This document shows, in pieces, positions 23,060 to 34,188 of a stretch of DNA of 64,000 nt. The notes under the pieces were generated by a model, which saw only the letters and a program-made list of their open reading frames with translations, ran no database searches and was not told where the DNA came from. Both the position numbers and the translations under genes were made by a program. Numbering within the stretch: position 1 is the stretch's first letter; every line of letters starts with the position of its first letter. Source of the DNA: Trichoplusia ni (Eukaryota; Arthropoda; Insecta; Lepidoptera; Noctuidae); contig NC_039482.1 of assembly GCF_003590095.1 (NCBI RefSeq), positions 12,665,657-12,729,656 of the forward strand, in the 5' to 3' direction.

Positions 23060-23210
23060 GTTTTTTTACTGCAACTTTCTCCGTCTGTCCGTCCATTTGC
23101 CACCAGACTGTATCTCGCGAAAGTTTTAGCTAGACTGATGAAAAATTGAGATCGCAGTTAAGAAACGGCTGTTACGGTCATAAATTTGACAGGTGACCTT
23201 GATTTTACTT
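23060..23210 (+). repeat. interspersed repeat family B fragment
   Basis: 'caactttctccgtctgtccg', 'ctgtatctcgcgaaagtttt' and 'acggtcataaatttgacagg' form an ordered set. The last block recurs at about 25,878-25,905 ('cacggtcataaatttgatgg'). Confidence 0.5.
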
Positions 23211-23587
23211 GCAATTTGATTCTTTGTCATATTTTTACAATGCCAGTAGTCGTACTCGCAACTCAGCGAATTATTTTTTAATTTTGTGATGTAGCTACTC
23301 AGCCTGCCATTTACTTGATAATTTTTGGAGATAAAGAGCTTTAATAAGCTTCAATATTTTTATTACTACAACTATATTTAGAAGCCAATCTATTATAGAA
23401 GTATTTATTGCTTTACTTTTAACAGTATAAGATTAATAGATTTTCATTGGTCACGAACAAAATTACAACTCATTAAGGGTCATTAAAATAATTGGATACC
23501 TTTACAAAAAATGACATATCCGGACGTGGATTTGACTTTTAGTTTTTAGTCTTTAGTTCTTTTACTGAAAGCCCAAACTTTAGATTA

Positions 23588-23708
23588 TCAGACTTAACCG
23601 GAGTCCTTAATCATGAGCTGTCGTGACGACGGGAACGCGAGACATAAAAGACAAAAGGCGAAATCCTGTTGGATCCAATCTATTCGGGCGATCCCGATAA
23701 ATATATAC
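23588..23708. mobile_element. fold-back MITE remnant
   Basis: 'gacttaaccggagtccttaa' and 'tcatgagctgtcgtgacgac' then 'gggaacgcgag' are loop sequence; after an unrelated stretch, 'tattcgggcgatcccgataa' is arm sequence. Much of the arms is eroded. Confidence 0.55.
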
Positions 23709-24530
23709 TTTTAGTTTTAAACAATCATTCCGAACTCTATAATATTTTTTCTCCCCTAAAATACCTTTCCCATTCAAAAATAGTAAAAGCTATAACAACC
23801 CATATCTTGGTCTTTAAATTTTAATGTCCAGTAGTTATTAGCCTCGGTAGAGAGGACTGCAGTCAACCACAAACAATCATAGGACAGGAATATAGCGTCT
23901 ACAGTCTAGACAAATATCTCGTGGTCCTAGGCTATGTAATGAAACATTACGGTAATATTCAGCAGACGATCAAGACCAGGGGTTCTCAACCTTTTTGTTT
24001 AAAATCTATTATAATAGTTTAAGAACACCTTTTTTTGTAAAGCGGGGAATCCTCATGGACACACGCCTCTTCGGGGGAGGAAGCGGGTAGCGTCAGACTC
24101 TTACTGGCTAAAAGTTAAACGACACCTGAGCCCTGATCATTGTTTAATAGCATTATTTTTTTTCTGTTGAGGATGCAAAAGATGTACTAAAGGCTTGCAT
24201 GAAAGTAGTTCGATTTAATTGTGTTGTTTACAAATAAACTTGAATTGATGATTTGAATCGTGCGGTATATGCATAAATGTCTGGTTCCTTAAGTGAGTGG
24301 AGGGGCTCGCGGTAGTTGTAGAACCCTGTAGTTCCCACTGCCCCCTTGGAGACTCTTGGCTGGGGCACCCATGTGATACGTGAACAACTTCTAATGTATA
24401 GGAATGTTATTTTCGAACAAGTGACGTCATTCTGTCTTGTTAATTAAATATTTGAGCGGTGCCTCAGGAAAATTGACCTTGGTTACTTGCCCCGTGTTCC
24501 TACTAACACCACTTAAAGTGTCGGTTGCAG

Positions 24531-24586
24531 TTGCAGGAGCGAGATGGCGCATTGCATATCTTAGCATATCATCTCGCTTACACAGC
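24531..24586. repeat. ~55-bp interspersed palindrome (copy 3)
   Basis: 'GCAGGAGCGAGATGGCGCAT' faces 'CATATCATCTCGCTTACACA'. Family as at 1.19 kb. Confidence 0.65.
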
Positions 24587-24687
24587 GACTTCACACGTTG
24601 GTACATAATGTATTCATTGTTTTATTATATTACATGTCCGCCATAACACGTGTTACGATGCAATGAACAAATTAATTTTTGGTCCGT

Positions 24688-24762
24688 GACCTTGGTGGCT
24701 TAGTTGGTATAACGATTTGCGAGTATAACCGAGAGAGTCGCCGGTTCGAGTCCCAGGTTTTT
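24688..24762 (+). repeat. tRNA pseudogene or tRNA-derived repeat
   Basis: A box TGGCTTAGTTGG (about 24,697-24,708) and B box GGTTCGAGTCC (about 24,742-24,752) are both good consensus matches. The T stem pairs poorly beyond two base pairs, and the acceptor stem (GTGACCT against AGGTTTT) pairs only in part, so a functional tRNA is unlikely. A T-run follows, which would end polymerase III transcription. Confidence 0.55.
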
Positions 24763-25431
24763 TATTTGTACATTATATTATTTGTATGGAGGACGGTGTT
24801 CAAAATCTAAAATCAAAAGTCCTTTATAGTATTTTAACATTAACTAGACAAATAATTGGTAAGTATTTGTGTTTTGTAATATGTACTGTGTATCTACTTT
24901 TGTTTTTGAAAATAGAAACGTATGTAGTCTTTCTCGTAATTAAATCGAACAAATGATAATCACGAATCATGTTTTGGTGGCTAAATGTTGTTCGACAGTA
25001 GACAAGCACTACAGTAGGACAAAGACATCTGGAAAAAATTGCCAAAGTTTGAGAACCAATGTTCTGGACAATATTTAAACATTCATATTTACTCGAAACG
25101 TTAGTAAAAACGTTTATTTGGCTTCTGCGTTTAAAAATAAATGTTATCTTAGTCATTTTGGCTAATAATGCAAACGAAACGGGTATTTTCTATTTAAAGT
25201 AATACATTTAGCAGTAATCTTGATTCTATTGAGATGAAATGAAAAAATTAACATTGGTGAAATGAACAAACCGACGGCTGGGCTTTTCCCATATTGAAAA
25301 TAGTGTGGACATATGATCCACGTCTGTTGAATTGCTCATTTGCGCATTAGGCGTTTCAGATAAATAATTTCGGGAATTCGGGTTTTACATTCCTACAGCT
25401 CTAATAACTGTTTAGTGCGGTATAAACAATA

Positions 25432-25517
25432 TAATTATTAATTGATGTAACGGTTTACTCACGCGTTTTTATCGGGATTGCCCGACTAGTTTCGGATCCA
25501 ACCAGAGTCTTTAATAA
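25432..25517 (+). mobile_element. fold-back MITE, left arm and partial loop
   Basis: 'attgatgtaacggtttactc', 'acgcgtttttatcgggattg' and 'cccgactagtttcggatcca' continue into 'accagagtctttaa', then similarity stops. Truncated at the right. Confidence 0.7.
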
Positions 25518-27129
25518 CAAAAGAAAGGTTTTGATTTTATAACATCCTCATGCCCTACCCAAGATGTCCTTGAAAGTGGCATCCAGTATCTAATCCTAAT
25601 ACATTTTCTTTATCGCTTGATGGAACATTTACCGATAAGCCCAAGGATATTTTGTGTTACTCATAGTAATCTAATACTTGAAGGCTATAGCTATAGACAG
25701 CTGACCCAATATCTAAGCCTAGTCGAAAAAGGTAAGGAACGATGACATGCGTTATAGGGTAATGGAAGTTTATCGATTCTAGAGCTTGCGGATGATTGGT
25801 TATTATTTTGTACTAACACTTTACGAAACAGCCTAAATATTAAAAGTAAAGTGTAAAGGTTGAGGTTAAGCTATTGCTGGCACGGTCATAAATTTGATGG
25901 GTGACTTATTTAGTTACAAATATATTCTCTGGATAAACGAAATCCTCAGTGCTGCCAAGCCGATTAGCAGCTGACGAATGAAAAAAATATTGAACAAGTG
26001 GAAAAAGATTAGGTTTTCATGTTAGTAGAATCTGTAATTGCTAGTCTCATAAGGCTTTGTCCAAAAGAGGGATATCTAAAAACTGAAATAGAATATAAAA
26101 AAAACGAACTTGTCCGTGAAGTAGATTTTAAATAACATTGTTCTTTCTTTATTAAATCAAAAAAGTGTGGTAATGTTTGAAAGTGGAAATGTATGAAATA
26201 TTAAGCCCATATATTTTTGAATCTATATTATATTATTTACTGAGTAAACTTCTTTAGTCAAATACCCAATTCATGTATTACTATCAAACAATATCTCTGA
26301 AACCGAGCACGCGACTAAACGAAATAACCCACTCTTCTTTCAATCCTCACCTAAAATGTTCACATGATACCTACTTGATGACGTCATAAATTATGAAACC
26401 CTTTCTCATAATAAAAAGCTCACTCAACCCTTACAATGCTGGATCACAATAATAAAATTGACAAAATATAAAACACCATGGGCCCCGGTCGAAACGACCT
26501 CACTTGCCGAGTGCTAATACTTCAGGGTTATAAATTGCGGTGCTTATTATTTATGAGGGATATAAAAGACCTGGAAATGTAATATGTAAGGGAAACAACG
26601 TATGAGGTAACTGTGGTACAGCCATTTGTTAGTCAACGGATTTTGATTATTATGAGCGGGATTCATTTTTCTTTTTTATTAATATTGTGTACATATAAAA
26701 AACTGGCTTCATGAAAAGAACTTGGACTCGCAAAGCTGAAAGTTTAGTACGAATTTGGCTAAAGAAAGACAATTTTTTTGAGTAATAAGTAAATTAGTAT
26801 TTTTTAACAAACTTGGCTTTACCTCGAGGTTTATTTGGTATTGCTTATTAAAATGGCAACAGAAACATAATCTTTTTCTTGGGATATAGCCTGGTGACAG
26901 ATAGATGGTCAGACCCACGGATAGCAGCAGTGCCTCAGTAATGGAAGTTAGTTTTTGACCCCTTGAAAATAAGATTATAGAACCCCAAAAATCGGTTTAT
27001 AGGCAAGCAGAAGTTGAGGACTAGTTTTGTCAAGTCACGAACCATGATTGAAGCGCAGTCAGGTACGAAGGAAATCGGACATTTTCGATAATATCGCCTA
27101 TCGGCTTTATTAATGTTGGGTATTTATTT
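25518..27129. other. AT-rich DNA with one G+C-richer single-copy patch
   Basis: A short family B block at about 25,855-25,912. A patch at about 26,470-26,560 ('catgggccccggtcgaaacg', 'acctcacttgccgagtgcta') is single-copy and non-coding and could be a conserved element. The rest is featureless. Confidence 0.3.
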
Positions 27130-27245
27130 TGAATTTTGTTTGAATAGAATATTCTTTATTGCAAGCATGAGTTCAGAAGTGAACATATATTATTAGGTAC
27201 ATAGTGCCACAATGGGTGGCCTTATTGTTTAGAGAAATATCTTCA
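27130..27245 (+). repeat. interspersed repeat tail ('atattctttattgcaag')
   Basis: 'gaatagaatattctttattg' followed by 'gtacatagtgccacaatggg' then 'tggcc' resembles a lepidopteran repeat that starts with a (TAGAA)n tract and ends 'gggcggcctta'. Short and eroded. Confidence 0.4.
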
Positions 27246-28680
27246 ACCAACTTTAAATAGGAGGAGTTCTCAGTTCGTCTGTAAATTGATTATTTTTATA
27301 TAAACTTTTTGTAAACTTTAACATGAAATAGCTGTCATTGCTAAAATAGATTTTTTATTTGGAGTCGGTTGTATGTTTTGTCTTTATCTTCATAGAGAAC
27401 AAGTAATATTTCTGAATGTTGTCCGCAATTTATAGTGATCAGTTTTTTGTTAAGGTGCATAACATATCCGGAAAGACCTCTTCCGTCTATGGAGGATAAA
27501 CGCAAGTGCCAAATTCAATAAAGTAGCTCAAAAGTGCGGCATCTTTATTTGTTTGCTTTGTCGAAACGATTCTTTTGCAGCAAATTAAATACCTACGCTG
27601 AAAAACAGTAATGTGAAGTCATAATTAGGCCTTTAAGCATACCAAAATCGTCCACTTCAAAAAGAGTTTTCAACCACAAAAGGTTTTAGAAAACCCAGTA
27701 GATACTACAAATAGGTATTGAATATCAAAGCTTTCTATGCCTAAATTTGTTGGCAAAACCTCAGATTATAACGTATTGTCATGCTAAAATCCATCACTTT
27801 CGAGAGACGTCTTTCGCCCTTCACAAGAGGGATGCACAAAGAGACCTAAATTATTATTAAAACCTTCCGAGGGTTTCGTCCTTGTAATATATTTTGAGTA
27901 TCTCGCAAGACTGAAATATGGGTATAATGTATTATTTGAGGTGTTTTCTTTAAAGCATGTTTGCATTTGCTCTTAGGTACCTACTGTTCGATATTTATGG
28001 GAAAAACTGAATTAAAGTAATGATCTTAATAAACTAGTTTTTCATATTAAGATGAATTGAAAAATAAATGAGTTGAATTTGCCCAATTTATACCTTTATT
28101 AAAGGTTTTCTGCCACTGAAAGGGCTAAGCGCCTGCGGGATAAAAATTTCAAAACGCAATAACGTCGGCTAGTGAAAAATTGCCTTCATCGTGCATGCAG
28201 GCGCTCGGGTTGTTTAACTCACCTTTTTTATACGAACGAAAAAGCCGATAACGTTACCTGTAAACCTTGTATTACGTGTAATATTTCTTGTTGAGTTTTA
28301 GAAAATGCTTTATAGAGTACTTAACGAGGCAATGTCTGCATTAGGTAATACTGTAGTCTCCTAATAGTACTTTAGTAAGATGAGGTAATGAGATAAGATA
28401 CAAGTTTTAAACTAAAACTTCGCAATGTATGAAAGTTTTACAAAGTGCCTTAGTTACCTATTGTTGATGTTTTCACGTATCTAAGTACTTAATGGTTGTG
28501 CTGAACTTTATTAATAATACACATAATGTTCGTTCAGGGTTTTTTTTTTGTTTTCCGACTCTCCAACTGCATGCAGTTATATTTTCAGCCTCATCAGAAG
28601 AAACGATGCAATGTTAGTTATATCCATGTCCACTCATGAGGAGCCCGTGGCTAAGCTATGATTGCAGGTTGGAAAATTTA
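27246..28680. other. unique DNA; candidate conserved block at 28.09-28.27 kb
   Basis: No gene seen. The stretch 28,120-28,260 is CpG-richer ('ggctaagcgcctgcgggata', 'cgtgcatgcaggcgctcggg') and has an 8-bp inverted pair GCGCCTGC (28,129) and GCAGGCGC (28,197). This might be regulatory. Confidence 0.3.
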
Positions 28681-28965
28681 TCGGCCAAGTTATGCTTGAT
28701 ACGGTCAGTCTATGGGTGAGTGATCATCAATGTTATAACGAGTTCCTCCTTGTTTCGATCCAGGCAGTTTTTTTACAATGTTTTATAATATAGTCGTTAC
28801 AGGTCGTTAGATGGGAGAAAGACGGACAACCAATCTTATTTCGTATCGTGTTACTCGGGTAATCGCGTTGAGGAGGTAAGATAGGCGGTCGCTCCGAATA
28901 AAACACTAGTAGGTCCTGCATCCGATTAAACTGAAAACTCCCTGATAGTCGGAAAAGGCTTTCCT
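28680..28965 (+). mobile_element. 5S-rRNA-related retroposon, diverged copy
   Basis: 'ccaagttatgcttgatacgg' and 'tcagtctatgggtgagtgat' match the 5S-like head of the 33.9-kb copy, followed by 'ataacgagttcctccttgtt' and 'tcgttacaggtcgttag'. It continues 'taagataggcggtcgctccg', then a tail 'gtcggaaaaggctttcc'. About 20-30% divergence by eye from the 33.9-kb copy. Confidence 0.65.
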
Positions 28966-28990
28966 GCCTCCTTCTCGTAAAGAAAGATTG

Positions 28991-29040
28991 TTACAATCAT
29001 GGAAGAGAGCTAAGCTCTACGCCGCGCCGTCTCTTCTTAT
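28991..29040. repeat. ~55-bp interspersed palindrome (copy 4, degenerate)
   Basis: 'CATGGAAGAGAGCTAAGCTC' faces 'GCGCCGTCTCTTCTTATCA' around the CpG core 'tacgccgc'. The weakest member of the family. Confidence 0.45.
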
Positions 29041-29594
29041 CAGATGACATCCTATTTTTTCTAGACCCCTCATGCCTCCATGTACCTAATATATAATTAT
29101 TGTTACTAAACGTTGAATTTGGTAGTTGAAAGTAACAATATAATGATAGAGTTAAATGCATAATATGCAATAAAGCCAATTACCTGTATTTCATAAATAA
29201 GCGTTAAATCGATATTCGCACTTAGCGTAAAAATTTGCTAATACTTAATTATTTCCTCGCCCACTGCCAAATTATAAATCAAATGTCAAGTTTTCTATAA
29301 TTTTGCAGGATATTGAATGCAATTACGTACTCATCTATAATTTTATAGAAAGCTGGAATAGACGAAAGAGAATCGGCTTCTAAAATATTATTATAGCATT
29401 CAATCAACTGTTTTAAACAGCTCTATGTCTCTTAGAGAAAAACTACTCTCTCAATTCTGTTTTCTTCTCAATCAGATATTAAGACAAAAGTGTGCCTTTG
29501 TTATAACAACTCTTCAATTATTATGTTTTATTTTTATGTAAGACAAAAGTTCTGATCGGTAGAGACGATTGAACACTGTTTTATTTTGCAGCAT
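29041..29594. other. AT-rich DNA, nothing supported
   Basis: No repeat, RNA gene or coding signal noticed. Confidence 0.4.
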
Positions 29595-29690
29595 TTTTTC
29601 TCTTTCTTACAGCCAGGGCACTTAGGAAGCAGAGAAGGGTTGGCCTTTATAATATTATTCTTTGACTTTCAAAAAGTGCTACTTTGTAAT
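29595..29690 (-). mobile_element. retrotransposon-derived fragment, minus orientation
   Basis: On the minus strand 'aagtagcactttttgaaagt', 'ccaacccttctctgcttcct' and 'aagtgccctggctgtaagaa' match, in order, the element at 14,580-14,680. It is more eroded and truncated, lacking the G+C-rich 3' half. Confidence 0.55.
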
Positions 29691-30098
29691 AAATAAATAA
29701 TATAGATTAAGTTAATCCTAATACAGGATATAGATTACGTTTTTGATTGAGCACAACAGCAAAACAATTACATTATTCTGATATTTCTTTATAACTTGAT
29801 ATTACATAGTCAGTACAATTCCACCCATCTGTAATATACCTATTGATTCCTATTAACAGAATCGAAGCGATTTTCTCGCAAACGTATCCCGAGGAACAAT
29901 AGTGATTGCCGATAATCTTCAATATAACCAGTAATCTGCGCTATAGAGATGCTCTAGCCCATTCCCATAAATCAGATTAATATTATGATGGAATCTACAC
30001 GGAAGACACTTTATAAGGCATTTACTATTAGGAGTTGATAATACCCACCATCAACCCTCAGAGAATTCATGTTATAGACGTGAAATAATCTATATAAA

Positions 30099-30318
30099 AC
30101 TAGCTTTTCGCCCGCGGCTTCGCCCGCGTCGAGGTCGGTTATATCGCGTTTCCAAGAGAACTCTTCAAAAATCCGGGATAAAAACTATCATATGTTCTTT
30201 CTCAAGGTCAACTCTATCTCTGTACCAAATTTCATTTAAATCAGTTCAGTGGTTTACACGTGAAAGCGTAATAGTCAGACAGACAGAGTTACTTTCCCAT
30301 TTATAATATTAGTACGGA
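30099..30318 (-). mobile_element. Helitron-like element, minus orientation
   Basis: Read on the minus strand it starts 'tccgtactaatattataaat', has 'gtaaaccactgaactgattt' and ends 'cgcgggcgaagccgcgggcg' then 'aaaagCTAGt'. The G+C-rich 3' palindrome before CTAG is well preserved. About 220 bp, no coding capacity. Confidence 0.7.
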
Positions 30319-31975
30319 TGACGTGAAAAGACATTTTGTTTATTAAACAGCTTTGGAGTTTTCAAGCTTATGTACTTTCTCCGGAAAACGTTTAGTGCTC
30401 CAACCCTGGTTTATTCTCGAGAGTGAGAATTTATCAAGATCAACTAGTTTGAACTAGTCTAAACTGGTTCATCCGAGCTTAGGACATTTGTTTTGGACTA
30501 CGCTGAATTAGTTAATCCGAGAGCTTTTAGGAAGAACAAATTTATCCTTAGCAATACTAACAATAAGTTTGTCTTGAAATAAGGCCAAGAAGTGCTTAAT
30601 AGATAATAGATTGTGCGTTGTCGTTACATAACATACATAGATGATTAAAAATATTAGACATTTGAAAAATGAAAAAAAAAAAAAACAGAGATAAGTTATA
30701 CTTGTGACGACTTTGCAAAATTAATAATACAAACACGTGACGTCACACATAGGTTCCATTCTCTCTTTTTTGATCAATTTTGTTTGTGTAACAAAAAAGT
30801 ATTCATTAAACAAAAAAATATACAATGAAAAAAATACATCACCCCTTTACTTTAAAGGTGCGAGCGGAACTGGGTGAACGAAATTGATTAAATTTAGAAG
30901 CTACGTAGATCGGACTCTGTATTTTATTTCTTTCCATTTTTATTTAATTACACATGTACAGTATCCAATCATAGCTAAATACTAAATTAGACAATAACTT
31001 TACTCAAACTAAAACAGATTTTAGTAGTCTAAACTTGTGTCCTTGTCATTAAATACTCAAAGGGCTACCACGTCTACAACTTTGACCAAGCAGCAATCAT
31101 TATTACTGGACAATTGAAACACAACCTTACCAGTTGAGTATAAAGTCCTATTTCTATTGCAGCATTGCTGTTGTTTTAAACGAAAGTTTTGGGCAAGGCT
31201 ATAGTGTCAGAAACATGGATGAGTGATGAGCCTCGTGTTTGCCTCTCAGGTAGACCGCGTCTGAACATATAGGCAAACTATTTTCAAAACAAAAAAATAT
31301 AACATAGTATCGCGGTATTTGATCAACGTATCTGCCAATTATTATTATTACCTACCCAGCAAACGTTGTTTTGACAAGATGCAGAAAAAAGACAATTCAG
31401 TTATTGTGATTCAAATTGGATGCTGTCCGGTTCATAGGCCTACCCAATATGCAAACAAGCTTTGGTAAGAATCGATGGAACCGAAGGAGTTTAATTAGAT
31501 GCACATTGACACGAGAATTTCAATACATATTAAAATTATTAGCCCAAGCTGACTGATAATACCGTAGTATGCTTAGTACGAAAGTGTAAGCCAAATTTTT
31601 GGGCAAGAACACACATTGCGCCCTTTACTCTACACTGATTATATTCAGGAAATATTTAATAATATATTGTCTATAAAGATTATACTTGAAACTAAAAACT
31701 TAAAAAAAAACGATTAAACCATAGATAACTCCTCTAACACACACAAGTACTGCTAATCCGTTCTGATTGGTTACTTACCTTAAATGTATCTTTACGGTTA
31801 AGCGACGTGCCATTTATATTTCCCTTCTCATATCTTTAATGGAGCAATCAAGTCCTAAGTGATATCCTTTATCTTGTGAAACATCAAACATGATAGCTAT
31901 TTACGTATTCTCTTTCCCTTTCATGTTCATTGTTATCTTTATGTTAATTTAAACGGTTATTTAAAACGTTGATAA
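30319..31975. other. AT-rich DNA, nothing supported
   Basis: Includes an inverted 'aactagtttgaactagt' motif near 30.45 kb and A-tracts near 30.67 kb. No coding or RNA-gene evidence. Confidence 0.4.
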
Positions 31976-32055
31976 GTGGAGCGTGGGTTTGATTCCCATC
32001 CAGTAAAAATGTTTGATGTGTGTGAACACGATCGGGTGTGATTTTTTATACTATA
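31976..32055 (+). repeat. tRNA-derived SINE fragment
   Basis: 'gcgtgggtttgattcccatc' is a slightly mutated B box region (GGTTTGATTCC), followed by 'cagtaaaaatgtttgatgtg' and 'tgtgaacacgatcgggtgtg', the SINE body. The head is truncated. Confidence 0.55.
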
Positions 32056-32689
32056 CTATTAGAAATTAATCCATGCTTTACAAACAGTTTTTTTCCAATT
32101 AAGAAAGATAATGAAGCCTCATAATGCACATAGGTACAAGGCTTCATTTTCATTTCCACTGAAATTTATCAATATAATCAGTATTAATCAGCATCTTTTG
32201 ATACAATTAAGTGACCATGAAATAAGAAATTTTATTTGCTAGGAACATGGTATGATATTATAAGATGGTACAGTAGGTAGTGTTTCACATGTCTCGCCAT
32301 GTTCTAGAAAGCAATAACATTGAACAATGTTAAGGTCTTCGACACAAGAATCACTATTTCCCCAGCTTATAAACGTCCCACCGCTGAGCATACGCCTCAT
32401 CCCAAACAGGAATGGTTTGACAACTGATCACTTAGCTTGCTTACTGCTCATCGCATTCAGGATCCAATGTTTTGAATCCAGGCATCTACCGTTTTGTCAG
32501 TGGTGTCTTAAAATTAATTTAGAGGATTCATATAACTTTAAAAATATATATTGGTAGTATGCCTGGAATGGGATAGAGCCTGCAACTCGTGCTTAGAATC
32601 CATGCAGAAAGTCATAAAGCCGTCACGAAACGATGTTATGGTCGAAGTTACCACGTTTTTTTTTTGTTTTTTTGCCGAAAAATCTCTTA
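32056..32689. other. AT-rich DNA, nothing supported
   Basis: A 76-codon plus-strand frame (32,327-32,557) lacks start context and splice signals. Confidence 0.35.
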
Positions 32690-32920
32690 ATTGCCAAAAG
32701 CCGGCTTCCTGAGTCCATGGCTGACTGGAATAGCTGAAGCTTGATCGCAGTGATCATCAGCTCGTAGATTTCGGCCAAGGGTGCCGCACAATGCCTCGTT
32801 TGTGCCACAATGCTGGGAAACTCCCAAGCTGTGCGCTTATACTATTTCTGTGAGCGCTTTGATGGGTCGCGTTTGGTGTGAGGTGAAAGCGGCAGCGGGC
32901 GATGTAATGGTTAACGAAAT
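32690..32920 (-). other. G+C-rich block with two overlapping minus-strand frames
   Basis: About 50% G+C in AT-rich flanks. Two minus-strand frames cross it, one containing AHRNSISAQLGSFPALWHKR and the other MAQTRHCAAPLAEIYELM. Neither has a recognised domain, and their overlap argues that at most one is real. A transposon fragment is my preferred reading. Confidence 0.3.
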
Positions 32921-33359
32921 TCATTGAGAAAAAAATATCTGAGCAACTTTTAAGAATTAAATGAATACCAAAGAAACTGATATTTTTATGAAATTGCAAA
33001 TTGTTTAGAGGATACCAACTTTTATTCTATTCTATATCTTTAAAGATAGGCATATAAAAAATAGGTCTATTAATAAAATGTTTATTTTTGCGTCAACAGA
33101 TTCCTTAGCTGAGTTCCATTTCTATTATCGTTAACGCCAATCAATTTGTGCAAATATATATTATTGTATTTATGCTCATGACTATATATGTATATTGCAG
33201 CTTACCATTTACTGCAGTAGATAGAGAATAAAAAATCCGACTGTTTGAGATACATCAATTTAAAACAAACTAATTAAAGCACAAAACAATGATTTATAAT
33301 AAAACATATTTAAATTGTCACCGTCAAGCTGAACTGACCCTAAAGAACTGAGCAAAATC

Positions 33360-33806
33360 CACCAACCACACACCATGTCATCGACTCATGCCTCATATTT
33401 TCTAACTACACACGTACCTACATACATGCAAATCAAACCGCCTTGTACTCCATTAGTCTATAAACACTGGGCGAGGCGAGGTCGCACAAGGACTGTATTA
33501 TGCAACTTTCTATTGACTTGTCTAGAACTAACGCGTAGGTTTCATGGAACATTCCAGACCCACTCCAGTTATATGCACGTATATACGCCCTCTGACGCTC
33601 AAGTGAGCATGACTTCGAAAGCATGTTTAAGAATCGCAGTTTCATTTCTAGAGAGCTTTGTGTTACCTTTAATAAACTCCACATTTGTAGAGTTTGTAAT
33701 GTACGGTCAATTGTTGGCATGTTCATTTTGTATATTTATCAACCGTATATCTTGTAGGTACATGTGCATGTCTCTAAACTCCATCTACACGACTGAGCCG
33801 GTTTAA
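33360..33806. other. segment open on both strands (143 and 97 codons)
   Basis: Plus-strand ATG at 33,375 in context CACACCATGT opens 143 codons to 33,806, the longest frame in the window. A minus-strand frame (33,726-33,433) of 97 codons, with stretches such as TIDRTLQTLQMWSLLKV and ERQRAYIRAYNWSGSG, overlaps it fully. Neither shows a domain or signal peptide that I recognise. The region is G+C-richer than its flanks and is followed by a 5S-related retroposon. It could be an exon, a retrotransposed fragment or chance. Confidence 0.25.
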
Positions 33807-33849
33807 ATGGGTTTTGTATGTTTTCGAATACTACTTTTGGTGGTTCAGA

Positions 33850-34188
33850 TTCACAGATCAGTTAAGCTATGCTTGACGCGGTTGGTCCGTAGATGGGTGA
33901 CCATCTTTGTCATAACGAGTTCCTCCGTGTTTCGGAAGGCACGTTAAATTGTGGGTCCCGGCTGTTATTCCTACATCTTTGACAGTCGTTACAGGTAGTC
34001 AGAAGCTTGAAAAAGTCTGACAGCCAGTTTAACCAAGGGGTATCGTGTTGCCCAGGTAACTGGGTTAAGGAGGTAGGAGGTAGGAGATAGGCAGTCGCTC
34101 CTTGTAAAACACTGGTACATAGCTGAAACCGGTTGGACTGGTAGCCGACCCCAACTTGGTTGGGAAAAGGCTAGGGCAATGATGATAT
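33850..34188 (+). mobile_element. 5S-rRNA-related retroposon (best copy)
   Basis: The head contains AGTTAAGC (33,860-33,867), GCGGTTGGTCCGT and GATGGGTGACC (33,892-33,902). The order and spacing equal the 5S rRNA internal control region (box A AGTTAAGC, then GCGGTTAGTACTT, then box C GATGGGTGACC), as I know it from insect 5S rRNA. It continues 'ataacgagttcctccgtgtt', 'tcggaaggcacgttaaattg', 'gtatcgtgttgcccaggtaa' and 'ataggcagtcgctccttgta', and ends 'gttgggaaaaggctagggca' plus 'atgatgat'. The tandem GATGAT-like end resembles a LINE-mobilised tail. Non-coding. Confidence 0.75.

Larger units (their letters stand above)
23975..25067. mobile_element. possible hAT-like non-autonomous element
   Basis: The left end 'CCAGGGGTTCTCAACCTTTT' (23,977 on) faces a right end that on the minus strand reads 'TTGGTTCTCAAACTTTGGCA' (to about 25,066). 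CAGNGGTTCTCAAACTTT is a familiar hAT-type terminal motif. The interior includes a tRNA-like segment, a ~55-bp palindrome and the 'gtcagactcttactggctaa' repeat phrase, so the region may instead be several elements side by side. No clean 8-bp target duplication was found. No transposase frame. Confidence 0.3.

Noticed and set aside
24688..24762. Functional tRNA gene
   Set aside because: A and B boxes are good, but the T stem and most of the acceptor stem fail to pair.
33850..33910. Genuine 5S rRNA gene
   Set aside because: Only the internal control region is similar; the 5' and 3' thirds of 5S rRNA are absent and the sequence continues into a repeat body.
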